A stretch of 54,639 nucleotides of DNA, taken from positions 1 through 54,639 of the forward strand of contig NZ_QNTQ01000021.1 in the NCBI RefSeq assembly GCF_003298775.1. Reading direction: 5' to 3'. The position numbers were made by a program, and so were the translations under genes. Shown piece after piece: positions 1-7,693 of the stretch. The notes under the pieces are model-generated. The model was not told the DNA's origin and did not search any database. It saw only the letters and a list, made by a program, of their open reading frames with translations. This DNA is from Rhodosalinus halophilus (lineage in GTDB: Bacteria; Pseudomonadota; Alphaproteobacteria; Rhodobacterales; Rhodobacteraceae). The number at the start of each line of letters is the position of its first letter. Position 1 is the first letter of the stretch.

Positions 1-1
1 G

Positions 2-544
2 GAGGTCACGCTGCAGGTGCCGAAGGACGTGCGCGCCGGCGATCCGCTGAAGCTGGCCTGGACCGGCGCGGTGAGCGGCAACGATTACGTGACCATCGTG
101 CCGATGGGGACGGAAGAGGGCGTGCGCGAGACGCATGTGCGGGTCCGCGACCGCAGCGCGGACGAGCTGCGCGCGCCCGAGGCGCCCGGGCTCTACGAGG
201 TCCGCTACGTCCTCGACGAGGGCGACCGCACGCTCGCGCGCGCCCCGGTCGAGGTGCTGGCGGAGGACGCGCCGCTCGAGCGCGGCGCCCGGCTCACCGC
301 CCCCGATACCGCAGAGGCCGGCAGCCGGATCGAGGTCGGCTGGCAGGCCGAGGGCGAGAGCGCCGACCGCAGGGTGACGCTCGCGCGGGAGGGCCAGGCG
401 CTTTTCACGTGGATCGTCGCGGTCCCGGCCGAAGAGCCGACCGTCGCCATCGATCTGCCGGACGAGCCCGGCGCCTACGAGTTGCGTTTCATCGACGTGG
501 AGGCGGGCGAGGTGCTGGCCCGGCGGTCACTCGTTCTGCGCTGA
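2..544 (+). CDS. C-terminal part of a VWA-type (Ca-activated channel-like) protein, 5'-truncated
   Basis: The open frame runs in from the left edge without a start, so only about 180 C-terminal residues are present. They form two similar beta-rich modules, each ending in a motif like APGLYEVRYV or EPGAYELRF. From memory, this tandem is the tail of roseobacter and Rhodobacter VWA-domain proteins, whose N-terminal VWA domain would lie outside the window. No catalytic motif is visible. A GTG at base 17 is in frame but is not a credible start, because coding continues upstream of it. The gene converges on the PRPP synthetase-like gene. The module tandem is seen; the VWA assignment is recalled and moderately sure. 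Confidence 0.6.
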   Translation, partial: EVTLQVPKDVRAGDPLKLAWTGAVSGNDYVTIVPMGTEEGVRETHVRVRDRSADELRAPEAPGLYEVRYVLDEGDRTLARAPVEVLAEDAPLERGARLTAPDTAEAGSRIEVGWQAEGESADRRVTLAREGQALFTWIVAVPAEEPTVAIDLPDEPGAYELRFIDVEAGEVLARRSLVLR

Positions 545-555
545 AGCGGCGGGCA

Positions 556-576
556 CACCCTGCGCCGGTCAGGGTG
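556..576. terminator. Hairpin between convergent genes
   Basis: CACCCTG at 556-562 pairs perfectly with CAGGGTG at 570-576 around a 7-nt loop. It lies between the convergent VWA-like and PRPP synthetase-like genes and overlaps the latter's stop codon. There is no T-run, so it is at best a weak bidirectional terminator. Confidence 0.3.
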
Positions 577-1579
577 CGTCGCCCGAGAACGGGACGAGCC
601 GCGGCGCGCCCTTCGGCAGGTCGCTCAAGGCCGTTCCGTAATGCATGGCCCGGATCGCCCCGGCGATGAGCGGCGCGCATTCGAGCACGCGGAGGCGGTC
701 GACGAGCGGCCCCGGATCAGCCGTGAACGGCACCGCGCTGTCGGTGACGGTAACGCTGTCGAGCAGCCCCTCGGCCCCCAGCGTCGCGGCCGTCTTGTCC
801 GAGAAGAGCCCATGCGTCGCCACGGCATGCACCTCGGCCGCGCCGTGGGCGCGCGCCGCCTCGGCGGCGCGGCGGATCGTGCCGCCGCCGACGATCATGT
901 CGTCCACGATATGCACCACGCGCCCGTCCACGTCGCCGGCGAAGAGCGATCCCGAGACCACGCCGGAGCTGCGGCGCTTTTCCATGAAGCCGAACCCGAC
1001 CTCGTCGCCGACGGTCTCGGCCAGGGTCTCGCGCAGCAGTTCGGCACGCTTGACGCCGCCTGCGTCCGGCGAAACCACGGCGAGCGGCCGGCCTTCGGCC
1101 CGGGCGGCGATGTCCGCGGCGAACAAGCCGCGCGCTTCCAGGTGCAGCGTGCGGCAGCGAAAGGCGTTCTGGAAGGCCGGGAGGTTGTGCACGTCGAGCG
1201 TGATCACCGCGTCGGCGCCCGCCGCCTCGAAAAGCTGGGCGACATAGCGCGTCGTCACCGGGTCGCGCGCCTTCGTCTGCCGGTCCTTGCGCGAATAGGC
1301 GAGATAGGGAGCGATCGCGGTGACACGGGCGGCCCCGTTTTCGCGGCAGGCGGCGAGGAAGAACAGCAGCCGGATCAGCCTGTCGTTGGCCGAAGCGCCC
1401 GGCGTCCCCTGCAGGCCGTGCAGGACGAAGACGTCCTTGCCGCGCACGCTGACGAGCGGCCGCGCCTTGTGCTCGCCGCCGGCGAACTCGCGTTCCTCGT
1501 GCAGCGCCAGTCCGAAACCCCCGGCTGCCGCGACTCGGCGTCCGAGGAGGTCCGATCCCTGGAGGGCGAAGAAAAGCAT
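569..1579 (-). CDS. prs: Ribose-phosphate pyrophosphokinase-like protein
   Basis: This 336-residue protein resembles PRPP synthetase, which makes phosphoribosyl pyrophosphate from ribose 5-phosphate and ATP. It has the paired phosphoribosyltransferase-fold halves, an N-terminal GKDVFVLHGLQG stretch, a YLAYSRKDRQTK nucleotide-binding segment and the PRPP-binding loop VVHIVDDMIVGGGTI. It is more divergent than housekeeping Prs, so it may be a paralogue used under stress. I chose ATG 1579 because similarity begins at MLFFALQGSD. Longer starts read through the regulatory palindrome. No Shine-Dalgarno precedes the ATG. The gene is divergent from the DUF2267 gene, sharing the FNR-type site at 1613-1626. 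Confidence 0.85.
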   Translation of the reverse strand: MLFFALQGSDLLGRRVAAAGGFGLALHEEREFAGGEHKARPLVSVRGKDVFVLHGLQGTPGASANDRLIRLLFFLAACRENGAARVTAIAPYLAYSRKDRQTKARDPVTTRYVAQLFEAAGADAVITLDVHNLPAFQNAFRCRTLHLEARGLFAADIAARAEGRPLAVVSPDAGGVKRAELLRETLAETVGDEVGFGFMEKRRSSGVVSGSLFAGDVDGRVVHIVDDMIVGGGTIRRAAEAARAHGAAEVHAVATHGLFSDKTAATLGAEGLLDSVTVTDSAVPFTADPGPLVDRLRVLECAPLIAGAIRAMHYGTALSDLPKGAPRLVPFSGDAP

Positions 1580-1612
1580 GATGCGATGGTGGCAGAATTC
1601 GCGCGGCCGGCA

Positions 1613-1626
1613 TTGACGCACGTCAA
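1613..1626. promoter_or_regulatory. FNR/CRP-family binding site, TTGAC-N4-GTCAA
   Basis: TTGACGCACGTCAA is a perfect 5+5 inverted repeat. It sits inside a longer one, GCATTGACG and CGTCAATGC around CA, at 1610-1629. TTGAY-N4-RTCAA is the recognised architecture of FNR, FnrL and FixK sites. Its centre is 41 nt from the PRPP synthetase ATG and 61 nt from the DUF2267 ATG, so one dimer could serve both divergent promoters. Confidence 0.75.
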
Positions 1627-1680
1627 TGCGCCGCCGCCCCGGGCGGTCCAGTCTTCGGGCGCGACAAAGCGAGCGAGGCC

Positions 1681-2106
1681 ATGGCACACACGGGCATTTC
1701 AAGCGTGGACCACTCGCCACAGGTGGTGGCCGAATGGCTCAACCGGCTCTGCGAGGATCTGGAGTGGGACGAGAAGGGCCGCGCCTACCTTCTTCTGACC
1801 GAGACGCTGCACGCGATCCGTGATTTCCTGTCGGTGGACGAAGCGGCCGATCTCGCGGCCCAGCTGCCCCTCATCATCCGCGGTATCTTCTACACCGGGT
1901 GGGATCCCTCGGCGACGCCGGTCAAGCCGCGCAGCAAGGCGGCCTTCCTCGCGCGGGTCTCCGAGCGGTTCCAGAAGGTGCCGCTCGAGGATACCGAGCG
2001 CGCGGTGGCCGCGGTCTTCGACCTGCTGCGGCGGCAGGTGTCGGAGGGCGAATTCGATCAGGTCCGCCACGCGATGCGCAAACCCCTGCAGGAGCTCTGG
2101 TCCTGA
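1681..2106 (+). CDS. DUF2267 domain protein
   Basis: This is a 141-residue soluble, mainly helical protein matching DUF2267 by its pattern: a HAIRDFLSVDEAADLAAQLPLIIRGIFY-type helix-loop-helix repeated with divergence in the second half. The biochemical role of the family is unknown. In proteobacteria and actinobacteria it is often found near Hsp20, universal stress and other low-oxygen genes, as here. The start ATG 1681 has a GAGG a few bases upstream. The COG2187 kinase-like gene follows after 4 nt, implying one transcript driven from the FNR-type site upstream. Confidence 0.8.
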   Translation: MAHTGISSVDHSPQVVAEWLNRLCEDLEWDEKGRAYLLLTETLHAIRDFLSVDEAADLAAQLPLIIRGIFYTGWDPSATPVKPRSKAAFLARVSERFQKVPLEDTERAVAAVFDLLRRQVSEGEFDQVRHAMRKPLQELWS

Positions 2107-2110
2107 TCCG

Positions 2111-3130
2111 GTGGCTGTGGACGCATCGCCGAAGGATCAGGCCGGCATCCTAGACTTCCTCTCCTCGGGGCGCGCCTTCGGCGATAGCGCGCCGCCCGAG
2201 CGGATAGAGACCAACGGCGCCTTCGTCTTCCTGACCGCGGACCGGGCTTGGAAACTGAAGAAGGCCAAGCAGCTGCCCTGGCTCGATCTGCGCAGGCGCG
2301 AGGCGCGCGAACGCTGGTGCCGCGAGGAATTGCGCCTCAACCGTGAACTGGCCGGCACCGAGGTCTATCTGGGCGTGACCCCCGTCACGCAGGACCGTGA
2401 CGGGGAATTCGCGGTGGGCGGCGAAGGGCGCATCGTGGACTGGCTGATCGAGATGCGGCGGCTGCCGGCGGCGCAGATGCTCGAGAACCGGCTCGACGAT
2501 GGCCCGCACGTTCGGCCCGAAGAGATCGACGCGCTGTGCGACCGCATGATCGCCTTCTACCGCGCGCATCCCGCGCCCGAGGGCACGGGCGACGTCTATG
2601 CGGCCCGGCTGCGCCATGAAAGCCGGCTGAACGCCAGTAATCTGCGCGAGATGCGCGAGTGGCTGGGTGCGCCGCTGCCCGAGCCGCTGCTCGACGAAGC
2701 GCTCGCGGAGATCGAGGCGCGGCGGCCCGAGATACTCGAGCGCGCGGCGCGCGGCCTTCTGGTGGACGGTCACGGCGATCTCAGGCCCGAGCATGTCTGT
2801 CTGCTCGCTTCGCCGGTGGTCTTCGACCGGGTCGAGTTCGATCCCGATCTGCGCCGCCTCGATCCCTATGACGAGATGGGCGCGCTCGGCCTGGAATGCG
2901 CGCGCGGGGGCGCCGGCTGGATCCGCGAACAGCTTCTCGACCGGCTGGAAGCGGCGGGCATCGCGCCGCCCGGGTCCGCGCTCCAGCGCGCGTATGCGCT
3001 CTATCGGTGCCTGACGCGCGCGCGGCTGGCGCTGGATCACCTGCGCGTGCCGAAGCCGCGCACGCCGGCGAAGTGGCCAGCCGTCGCACGGGCCTGCCTC
3101 GCGCAGGCAGAGCGTCTCGGGCGAGGCTGA
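2111..3130 (+). CDS. Aminoglycoside phosphotransferase-fold protein, COG2187 type
   Basis: This 339-residue protein is related to the N-terminal half of the so-called bifunctional aminoglycoside phosphotransferase/ATP-binding proteins (COG2187). The kinase-like catalytic loop is visible as VDGHGDLRPEHV, followed by FDRVEFDPDLR. The C-terminal P-loop domain usual in longer members is absent. The substrate is unknown, and drug resistance should not be inferred. A GTG at 2111 (or 2117) is the likely start. Longer in-frame starts would overlap most of the DUF2267 gene in another frame. A GGAG at 2091-2094 is the only Shine-Dalgarno candidate. It appears co-transcribed with the DUF2267 gene. Confidence 0.75.
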   Translation: MAVDASPKDQAGILDFLSSGRAFGDSAPPERIETNGAFVFLTADRAWKLKKAKQLPWLDLRRREARERWCREELRLNRELAGTEVYLGVTPVTQDRDGEFAVGGEGRIVDWLIEMRRLPAAQMLENRLDDGPHVRPEEIDALCDRMIAFYRAHPAPEGTGDVYAARLRHESRLNASNLREMREWLGAPLPEPLLDEALAEIEARRPEILERAARGLLVDGHGDLRPEHVCLLASPVVFDRVEFDPDLRRLDPYDEMGALGLECARGGAGWIREQLLDRLEAAGIAPPGSALQRAYALYRCLTRARLALDHLRVPKPRTPAKWPAVARACLAQAERLGRG

Positions 3131-3231
3131 ACGCGCGGGGCGCGATGTGCGCCGTCAATGCGCCGCGGCCCGGAGCGTTGCACAGGAACGGATGGTGAGC
3201 CGCGCACGACGCGGGAATCGTGGAGGATGTC

Positions 3232-3762
3232 ATGGCAAGGAAGGACAAGTCCGTCGAAGTCCAGCAGAGCCCGGCGCCCCAGCCCGCCCCTACGGCGGGG
3301 GAGGAGGCGTGGTCGCCGCTGTCGGGCCTGCGCCAAGAGATCGAACGCCTGTTCGACGATTTCGACGTCACGCCCTGGAGCCGCGCGGGCCGCCGCTCGC
3401 CCCTGCGCGCGTTGCGCGGGAACTGGCCGCTCGCGCCGGCCGCCGAGATGGCGGAGGACGAAACGGGCTACACGCTCACGCTGGAGGTTCCCGGGTGCAC
3501 CGCCAAGGACGTCGAGGTGAAGGTCTCGGACGGGATGATCGCCATTCGCGGCGAGAAAAACGTGGAACGGGAGGAGGACAAGAAGGACATCCACGTCAGC
3601 GAGCGGCGCTACGGCGCCTTCCACCGCAGCTTCTCGCTGCCGCGCGGGGTCGATCCGGAAAAGATCGCCGCGCGCTTGACCGACGGCGTGCTGGAAGTGA
3701 CGCTGCCAAAATCCGCGGAGGCGAAGCGGAACGAGCGCAAGATCGAAGTGAAGCCGGGCTGA
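3232..3762 (+). CDS. Hsp20/alpha-crystallin family small heat-shock protein
   Basis: This 176-residue ATP-independent holdase has a disordered N-terminal arm and an alpha-crystallin domain from about residue 70 (AEMAEDETGYTLTLEVPG). It ends with the family signature DGVLEVTLPK, and the closing KIEVKPG gives a short IxI/V-like tail. ATG 3232 is preceded by GGAGG at 3222-3226 with 5-nt spacing, so it is preferred over the upstream GTG 3220. The 100 nt upstream hold a near-repeat of half of the FNR-type operator (see findings). Low-oxygen induction is an inference from context. Confidence 0.92.
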   Translation: MARKDKSVEVQQSPAPQPAPTAGEEAWSPLSGLRQEIERLFDDFDVTPWSRAGRRSPLRALRGNWPLAPAAEMAEDETGYTLTLEVPGCTAKDVEVKVSDGMIAIRGEKNVEREEDKKDIHVSERRYGAFHRSFSLPRGVDPEKIAARLTDGVLEVTLPKSAEAKRNERKIEVKPG

Positions 3763-3868
3763 CTGCCGGCAGCGGCCGCGAACGATTCAGCCTTCTCCGA
3801 TCCGTCGGCGGCGCCGCGGTCTCGCGCTAGCCGGGTTCATGCGTAGTGGATCCGGAGAAAGAGAGTTC

Positions 3869-4984
3869 ATGGCGACCCAGCGGCACAGCTGCGGAGGATC
3901 CGCAGGGAGGGCGGCCCACCGCCACGCCGGCGCGGACCAACCGGCCCGGCGCGGCATTGACATAGACGCCGTCCAGACCCCGCTCGGGCACCGACGGGTG
4001 ATCACCGAGGACAAACCCGGCTCGCCTTTCCACGGGCTGGTGTCCTTCCGCCTCGCGGGGACCGGCCCGAGGCGAAGGGTTCTGCTCGTTCCGCCGCTTT
4101 CGGGCCATTTCCCCCTGCTCATGCGGGACGTCGTGCTGGGGCTCCTGCCCGATTTCGACGTCAGCCTCATGGACTGGACCAACGTGCGGCATGTCCCGCT
4201 CCGGTACGGCGGCTTCGGCTTCGACGACAATATCCGCGCGATCGAAGGCGCGATCCGCGACCTGGGGCCCGACCTCTCGGTGCTTGCGCTCTGCCAGGGG
4301 GGCGTGCCGGCGCTCGCCGCGACCGCGCGCCTCGCCGAGACGGACGCCCCCCGCGCGCCCGCCGCGCTGGCCCTCATGGCGGCCCCGATCGATCCCCTCG
4401 CCAATCCCACGGCCGTGGTCCGGCTGATCCGGCGCTTTCCGATGGCCTGGTTTCGCACCGTTCCGTTGCAGCGGGTGCCGCGCGGTTTCGCCGGTCAGGG
4501 GCGAAGCGTCTATCCGGCCCACGCCCAGCTCGCGGCGCTGCAGACCTACCTCGCGCGTCAGCGCGAGACAGGCGGCGAACTGGCGCGCAAGATGGCCCGC
4601 GACGACGGCGCAGAGCCTGCATGCGCCCCTTTCGACGATCTCTACACCTCCGTCATGGACATCGAGGGCCGGCATTACGTCGAGAACATCGAACGTGTGT
4701 TTCACGCGCGGGATCTCGCGCGCGGCCGGCTGGTCTGCGGCGGCGCGACCGTGCGGCCCGAGGCGATCGCCGCGACATCGCTGATGACGATAGAGGGCGC
4801 CCGCGACGACATCGCCGCCCCCGGGCAGACCGCCGCGGCGCTGGATCTCTGCCCCGCCATACCCGAGACGCGCCTTGCACGGCTCGTGGTTCCCGACTGC
4901 GGCCATTTCGGGTTGTTCCACGGGGAACCCTGGCGGTCGCGCGTGCTGCCGGAGGTGCGGGCCTTTCTGACGCGCCGGGAGTGA
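3869..4984 (+). CDS. Intracellular polyhydroxyalkanoate depolymerase-like alpha/beta hydrolase
   Basis: This 371-residue alpha/beta hydrolase resembles intracellular PHB depolymerases (PhaZ), which release 3-hydroxybutyrate from storage granules. The nucleophile elbow reads LALCQGGVPAL with Cys in place of Ser, as in PhaZ1-type enzymes. A late Asp region (EGARDDIAAPGQ) and a His in CGHFGLFHG complete a plausible triad. No signal peptide is seen. ATG 3869 has GGAG and GAGAG upstream. An in-frame ATG at 3839 would add ten residues without a Shine-Dalgarno. It closes the presumed stress block and could mobilise carbon when oxygen falls. A PhaC-related role is the alternative. Confidence 0.75.
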   Translation: MATQRHSCGGSAGRAAHRHAGADQPARRGIDIDAVQTPLGHRRVITEDKPGSPFHGLVSFRLAGTGPRRRVLLVPPLSGHFPLLMRDVVLGLLPDFDVSLMDWTNVRHVPLRYGGFGFDDNIRAIEGAIRDLGPDLSVLALCQGGVPALAATARLAETDAPRAPAALALMAAPIDPLANPTAVVRLIRRFPMAWFRTVPLQRVPRGFAGQGRSVYPAHAQLAALQTYLARQRETGGELARKMARDDGAEPACAPFDDLYTSVMDIEGRHYVENIERVFHARDLARGRLVCGGATVRPEAIAATSLMTIEGARDDIAAPGQTAAALDLCPAIPETRLARLVVPDCGHFGLFHGEPWRSRVLPEVRAFLTRRE

Positions 4985-5011
4985 GCGCCACCGGCCATTG
5001 CCCGGCGAGGC

Positions 5012-5755
5012 TCAGTGCTCCGCCAGCAGCGAGCCCCAGCCTTGGATGCGGTCCTCGATCCCGTTGGTGCGCAGCGCGTGCCACCAGGTCGCGGTGTTGA
5101 TCGCGATAACCGGCTTGTCGAGCCAGAACTCGGCGATGCCGGCCAGCCGCGCCATGGCGAGGTTGGTGCCCACCTGCACCAGCGCCTCGACCGAAGGATC
5201 ATCGAGTTCGATCAGTGCGTCGCGCAGGGTGCGTTCGCTTTCATGCGCGATCAGGTGGGGGCTTGCGCATTTCAGCCCCTTCACCGCGACCACCTTGAAG
5301 CCGCAGTCGGTGAAGAACCGCTCCACCTGTGCGTCACCCACCGGCATGTAGGGCGTCACCACCGCGATGCGCGTCACCCCGTATTTCCGAAGCGCGGCCT
5401 GGCAGGCGTCCGACCCCATCGCCACCGAGACGCCTGCGCGCTCCTCGACCCGCTTCTGCAACCGGGCGGAGCCATCGCGCCCGTCCCAGAAGGTCTCGGC
5501 CGACATGCCCATGATCAGCGACTTCGGATGACAGGTCATCACCGCGTCCACCGCCTCCATCATCGTGCGGCGGATGTTGTCCATGAGCCGGTTGAAGTCC
5601 GCGTCGCTCTGCACCGGGTCGTCGGGGATCACGATGCGCGAGAAGTGGGCCGTCACGCCGGGCGGGCGCATCGCGTCGTATTCGGGCTGCACGGAGGTGT
5701 TGGTCGAGGGCGCGATAACGCCGAAGGTGTGGCGGTAGCCGAGGCTGTCGGGCAT
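5012..5755 (-). CDS. Maleate isomerase/arylmalonate decarboxylase-like Asp/Glu racemase-fold protein
   Basis: This 247-residue protein has the Asp/Glu racemase fold: N-terminal FGVIAPSTNTSVQPEY, a middle LIMGMSAETFWDG and a C-terminal VQVGTNLAMARL. Characterised members use one or two active-site cysteines, at positions aligning with the MSAETF and VQVGTN segments. Neither segment has Cys here, so the reaction cannot be taken from the family name. ATG 5755 has AGGGAG about 7 nt upstream, which rules out the longer open frame that reads into non-coding sequence. A decayed TRAP permease fragment lies just upstream, suggesting a former uptake-catabolism pair. Confidence 0.75.
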   Translation of the reverse strand: MPDSLGYRHTFGVIAPSTNTSVQPEYDAMRPPGVTAHFSRIVIPDDPVQSDADFNRLMDNIRRTMMEAVDAVMTCHPKSLIMGMSAETFWDGRDGSARLQKRVEERAGVSVAMGSDACQAALRKYGVTRIAVVTPYMPVGDAQVERFFTDCGFKVVAVKGLKCASPHLIAHESERTLRDALIELDDPSVEALVQVGTNLAMARLAGIAEFWLDKPVIAINTATWWHALRTNGIEDRIQGWGSLLAEH

Positions 5756-5874
5756 GGGACGGCTCCCTGTCGGATGAGCGACGGCGGCGATCACCGGTCG
5801 GTGCAGGATGAGGCTGCGGAGGAGGAAGGGCAACCCGCCCGGATCACCTGCTCGAAGCCGGCGTTGGGATGCGG

Positions 5875-6006
5875 CCCCCCAGCACAGTGGGGACCAGCCA
5901 GTACCGCGGGATGAGCCCGTACGCGGACCAGCGGAACGAAGATCGGCACCGCGATCAGCATGACCGAGGCCTTGTCCAGGAAAGGTGCCGCAAAAAGCCG
6001 GATCAC
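5875..6006 (-). pseudogene. Remnant of a TRAP transporter large permease (DctM)
   Basis: One frame reads APFLDKASVMLIAVPIFVPLV, matching the transmembrane segment FLDAMAMIILMVPIVFP of the intact DctM later in this window. Near base 5925 the similarity shifts frame to AYGLIPRYWLVPTVLGG, resembling the GFDPIWFGVI stretch that follows in DctM. Only about 40 residues survive, with no start and at least one frameshift. The rest of the roughly 400-nt gap at 5756-6158 shows nothing recognisable apart from the upstream signals of the isomerase-like gene. Confidence 0.5.
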
Positions 6007-6158
6007 TCATATGCGCACGAGCGGCACCCGGGGTCCAGGCTGGGATGACACGATCATCGCGGCGTCGCGGCCCGGCAACAAGGCCCCGGCCGGCAGCGCA
6101 GATGCAGGCGCATCTGATGTCGGTCCGCATGAGCTGAGCCTGCGCCGCCACGGCGCCG

Positions 6159-6953
6159 TCAACTCGCCCGCAGCAGGCGACCTCCCAGCGTGGCGAGGGC
6201 GAAGAGCGAGGCGACGACCGCGACGATCGTCGGGCCGGTCGGCGTGTCGAGCCGATAGGAGACCAGAAGCCCGCCCCAGGCCGCGGCCATGCCGATACCG
6301 GCCGCGATCACCGCCATGGCTTCTGGCGTGCGGGCGAAAGGCCGCGCCGTCGCGGCCGGAATGATCAGCATCGCCGTGATCAGCAGCACGCCCACCACCT
6401 TGATCGCCACGGCCACCACCACCGCCAGCGCCAGCGTGAGAACGAGCTCTTCGCGCCGCGGGTCGATGCCGGCGGCGCGCGCGAGATCGGGGTTCAGCGT
6501 CGCGGTCAGCAGCGCCGACCAGCGCCAGGCCACCAACCCGACGACCAGCGCCGCGCCGGACCAGATCACGCCCAGATCGCCCCGCGACACCGACAGGATA
6601 TCGCCGAACAGATAGGCCATCAGGTCGAGTTGAATGCCCTCGAGAAAGGACACCGCCACGAGGCCGAAGGCGAGCGCCGAATGCGCCATGACGCCCAGCA
6701 GGGTGTCCATCGCATAGCCCCGCCCGGACAGGAGCGTGACCGACGTCGCCATCACCAGGGCGATCACCAGCGCCCCCGCGAAGATCGGCATCGCGAGCGC
6801 CAGCGACAGCGCGACGCCGAGAATCGCGGCATGCGCCGTCGCGTCGCCGAAATACGCCATCCGGCGCCAGACGACGAAGCAGCCGAGAGGGGCGGCGGCG
6901 AGCGCCGTGCCGATGCCGCCCAGCGCGGCGCGGGTCATGAAATCGTCGAGCAT
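6159..6953 (-). CDS. znuB: Zinc ABC transporter permease ZnuB
   Basis: This 264-residue inner-membrane protein of the metal ABC-3 permease family has about eight hydrophobic segments. It carries zinc or manganese across the membrane together with ZnuC and ZnuA. Family features include an N-terminal ALGGIGTALAAAPLGCFVVWRRMAYFGDATAHAA-type opening and a late LLITAMLIIPAATA segment. The start MLDDF at 6953 shares one base with the znuC stop (TGATG), giving translational coupling. A longer open frame in this register is only a shadow of znuC and was discarded. Confidence 0.93.
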   Translation of the reverse strand: MLDDFMTRAALGGIGTALAAAPLGCFVVWRRMAYFGDATAHAAILGVALSLALAMPIFAGALVIALVMATSVTLLSGRGYAMDTLLGVMAHSALAFGLVAVSFLEGIQLDLMAYLFGDILSVSRGDLGVIWSGAALVVGLVAWRWSALLTATLNPDLARAAGIDPRREELVLTLALAVVVAVAIKVVGVLLITAMLIIPAATARPFARTPEAMAVIAAGIGMAAAWGGLLVSYRLDTPTGPTIVAVVASLFALATLGGRLLRAS

Positions 6954-7693
6954 CACGACGCCTCGTGCGCCGGCGCATGATCGTGGTCGTGATCGTGATG
7001 ATGCCGGTAGAGCGCAAGCGCGCCCCGCGTGCCCTCCCCGAAGAGCGCGCGATAGTCGGGCGCCGCGGCGACCGCCTGCGGCGCACCCTCGCAGCAGACA
7101 TGCCCGTTCAGACAGACGACCCGATCCGAGGCCGCCATCACCACGTGCAGGTCGTGGCTCACCATCAGCACCGCGCAGCCCGTGTCGCGGCGGACCTGCT
7201 CGATCCGGCGATAGAAGGCCGCCGCGCCGGGCTGATCCAGCCCCGCGGTCGCCTCGTCGAGGATCAGCAGGTCGGGTTCTTCGAGCAGCGCCCGCGCGAG
7301 CAGCACACGCTGGAACTGCCCGCCGGAAAGCGCGGCCATCTGCCGCCTCTCCAGGCCCGGCACGCCGGCCTGGTCGAGCGCGTCGCGCGCCGCGCGGGAT
7401 GCGACGCGCCGTGGCAGCGAAAGAAACCGCGCGACCGTCATCGGCAAGGTCGGATCGAGGACCAGTTTCTGCGGCACGTAGCCGATGGTCAGGCCCTCGG
7501 CGCGTTCGATCCGGCCGGAGGCCGGCGCCAGTCCCCCGATCAGGGCGCGCAGAAGCGTGGATTTCCCCGACCCGTTCGGCCCGACGATCGTGACGATCTC
7601 GCCCCGGTCGATGTGGAAATCGACGTCGGACAGAACCGTGCTGTCGCCGTAGCGGACGGTGAGGCCCCGGGTGCTGACGAGCCTTCGGCTCAT
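6953..7693 (-). CDS. znuC: Zinc ABC transporter ATPase ZnuC
   Basis: This 246-residue ATPase has Walker A GPNGSGKST, the signature LSGGQFQRV, Walker B LLILDEAT and the switch His in MVSHDLH. It energises zinc import through ZnuB. The C-terminus ends in an unusual tail with seven histidines alternating with Asp (YRHHHDHDHDH and after), which could bind metal. ATG 7693 overlaps the zur stop by 4 nt (ATGA), so zur, znuC and znuB form one coupled operon on the minus strand, divergent from znuA. Confidence 0.95.
   Translation of the reverse strand: MSRRLVSTRGLTVRYGDSTVLSDVDFHIDRGEIVTIVGPNGSGKSTLLRALIGGLAPASGRIERAEGLTIGYVPQKLVLDPTLPMTVARFLSLPRRVASRAARDALDQAGVPGLERRQMAALSGGQFQRVLLARALLEEPDLLILDEATAGLDQPGAAAFYRRIEQVRRDTGCAVLMVSHDLHVVMAASDRVVCLNGHVCCEGAPQAVAAAPDYRALFGEGTRGALALYRHHHDHDHDHAPAHEAS

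Noticed and set aside
3131-3231. RNA thermometer (ROSE-like) before hsp20
   Set aside because: The region contains short GC repeats, but I see no stem masking the GGAGG at 3222-3226 convincingly.
3763-3868. FNR-type site before the PHB depolymerase-like gene
   Set aside because: No TTGAY-N4-RTCAA-like sequence is present in this gap; control may come from read-through.
5756-6151. N-terminal extension of the isomerase-like protein
   Set aside because: The open frame upstream of 5755 has no similarity to the family, contains the DctM remnant in another frame, and ATG 5755 has its own Shine-Dalgarno.
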